From Candidatus Roizmanbacteria bacterium CG_4_9_14_0_2_um_filter_39_13 (GTDB taxonomy: Bacteria > Patescibacteriota > Microgenomatia > UBA1406 > GWC2-37-13): a stretch of 16,357 nucleotides of DNA. Below are positions 16,018 through 16,357 of this stretch, in pieces. A program made the position numbers and the translations under genes. The stretch spans positions 1 to 16,357 of the forward strand of contig PFSC01000041.1 of NCBI GenBank assembly GCA_002788865.1, read 5' to 3'. Position 1 is the stretch's first letter. Every line of letters begins with the position of its first letter. A model generated the notes under the pieces. The model ran no database searches, was not told the origin of the DNA, and saw nothing but the letters and a program-made list of their open reading frames with translations.

Positions 16018-16320
16018 TCAAATCCTCCCCCATTTTGAGTAAATAATCGAGGCGATAAAGAGATAGATACCTAATCCATAGGGCGAAAGAAATGTCGAAA
16101 AAACAAATCCAAACAGCGCGATCACAACATAGCCGCGAAAACTAATACTATTTTTCATCGATCGAGTTATCACGAGAAAAAGGAATAACACAACAAGTGA
16201 GCCGAAGCGAAATGGTTCAATGGGAATTTTCAAATAGTGTACAGCTACCAAAAATAGCCCAAACAAAAAAGTAAAAATATCTTTTTCATCCAGAAAAAAA
16301 CGATCAAGTCGAAATATCAT
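16018..16320 (-). CDS. Small membrane protein of unknown function
   Basis: I do not recognise a family. The 100-residue product is strongly hydrophobic, with an N-terminal amphipathic stretch (MIFRLDRFFLDEKD) and likely membrane helices at about 15-31, 39-52 and 63-93, the last perhaps two short helices. Charged loops occur at about 53-62 (RSMKNSISFR). The gene is convergent with the his operon and appears complete within the window, with an ATG at 16320. No enzymatic motif is visible, so no role is proposed. It does not look like a His transporter, being far too short. Confidence 0.6.
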   Translation of the reverse strand: MIFRLDRFFLDEKDIFTFLFGLFLVAVHYLKIPIEPFRFGSLVVLFLFLVITRSMKNSISFRGYVVIALFGFVFSTFLSPYGLGIYLFIASIIYSKWGRI

Positions 16321-16357
16321 AGAGTAAATAAATCATTAAATCACGAGAACAAGTGAA

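Overview
The window looks like a piece of a small, AT-rich genome from a Candidate Phyla Radiation (Patescibacteria) bacterium, perhaps from the Microgenomates side. This is inferred from compact genes, tight ATGA overlaps, almost no Shine-Dalgarno sequences, a minimal MetRS, dispersed short palindromic repeats, and a TrpR-like regulator next to a his operon. TGA is used as an ordinary stop. No tRNA, rRNA or CRISPR was seen.

Layout. Positions 1-538 hold no convincing gene but contain two dispersed palindromic repeats. On the minus strand follow rpsO (ribosomal protein S15), pnp (PNPase) and a PNPOx-like flavin-binding protein whose C-terminus is made of repeat sequence. From 3867 the plus strand carries a small membrane protein, another repeat copy, metG, a class A penicillin-binding protein and a 79-residue orphan with a very strong promoter. 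A PIN toxin / ribbon-helix-helix antitoxin pair (8305-8998) and a TrpR-family regulator (9031-9339) lie on the minus strand. Divergent from the regulator is a nine-gene histidine operon (9571-15982): hisG, hisD, hisC, HAD phosphatase, hisB, hisH, hisF, hisI, hisE. hisA is missing. A small membrane protein on the minus strand closes the window.

How it works together. The his genes encode the route from PRPP and ATP to histidine except for the HisA isomerase. The HAD protein is the likely histinol-phosphate phosphatase. The operon appears to be controlled twice in under 200 bases. A 12-bp palindrome centred on GTTAAC sits between the -35 and -10 boxes and suits the adjacent TrpR-like protein. 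A 20-residue leader peptide with tandem His codons then overlaps an antiterminator arm just before an intrinsic terminator. The leader ATG lies where transcription should start, so its mRNA would be leaderless. The same -10 to ATG geometry recurs at four other genes, which suggests leaderless translation is common here. The start of hisD is split by an apparent one-base frameshift.
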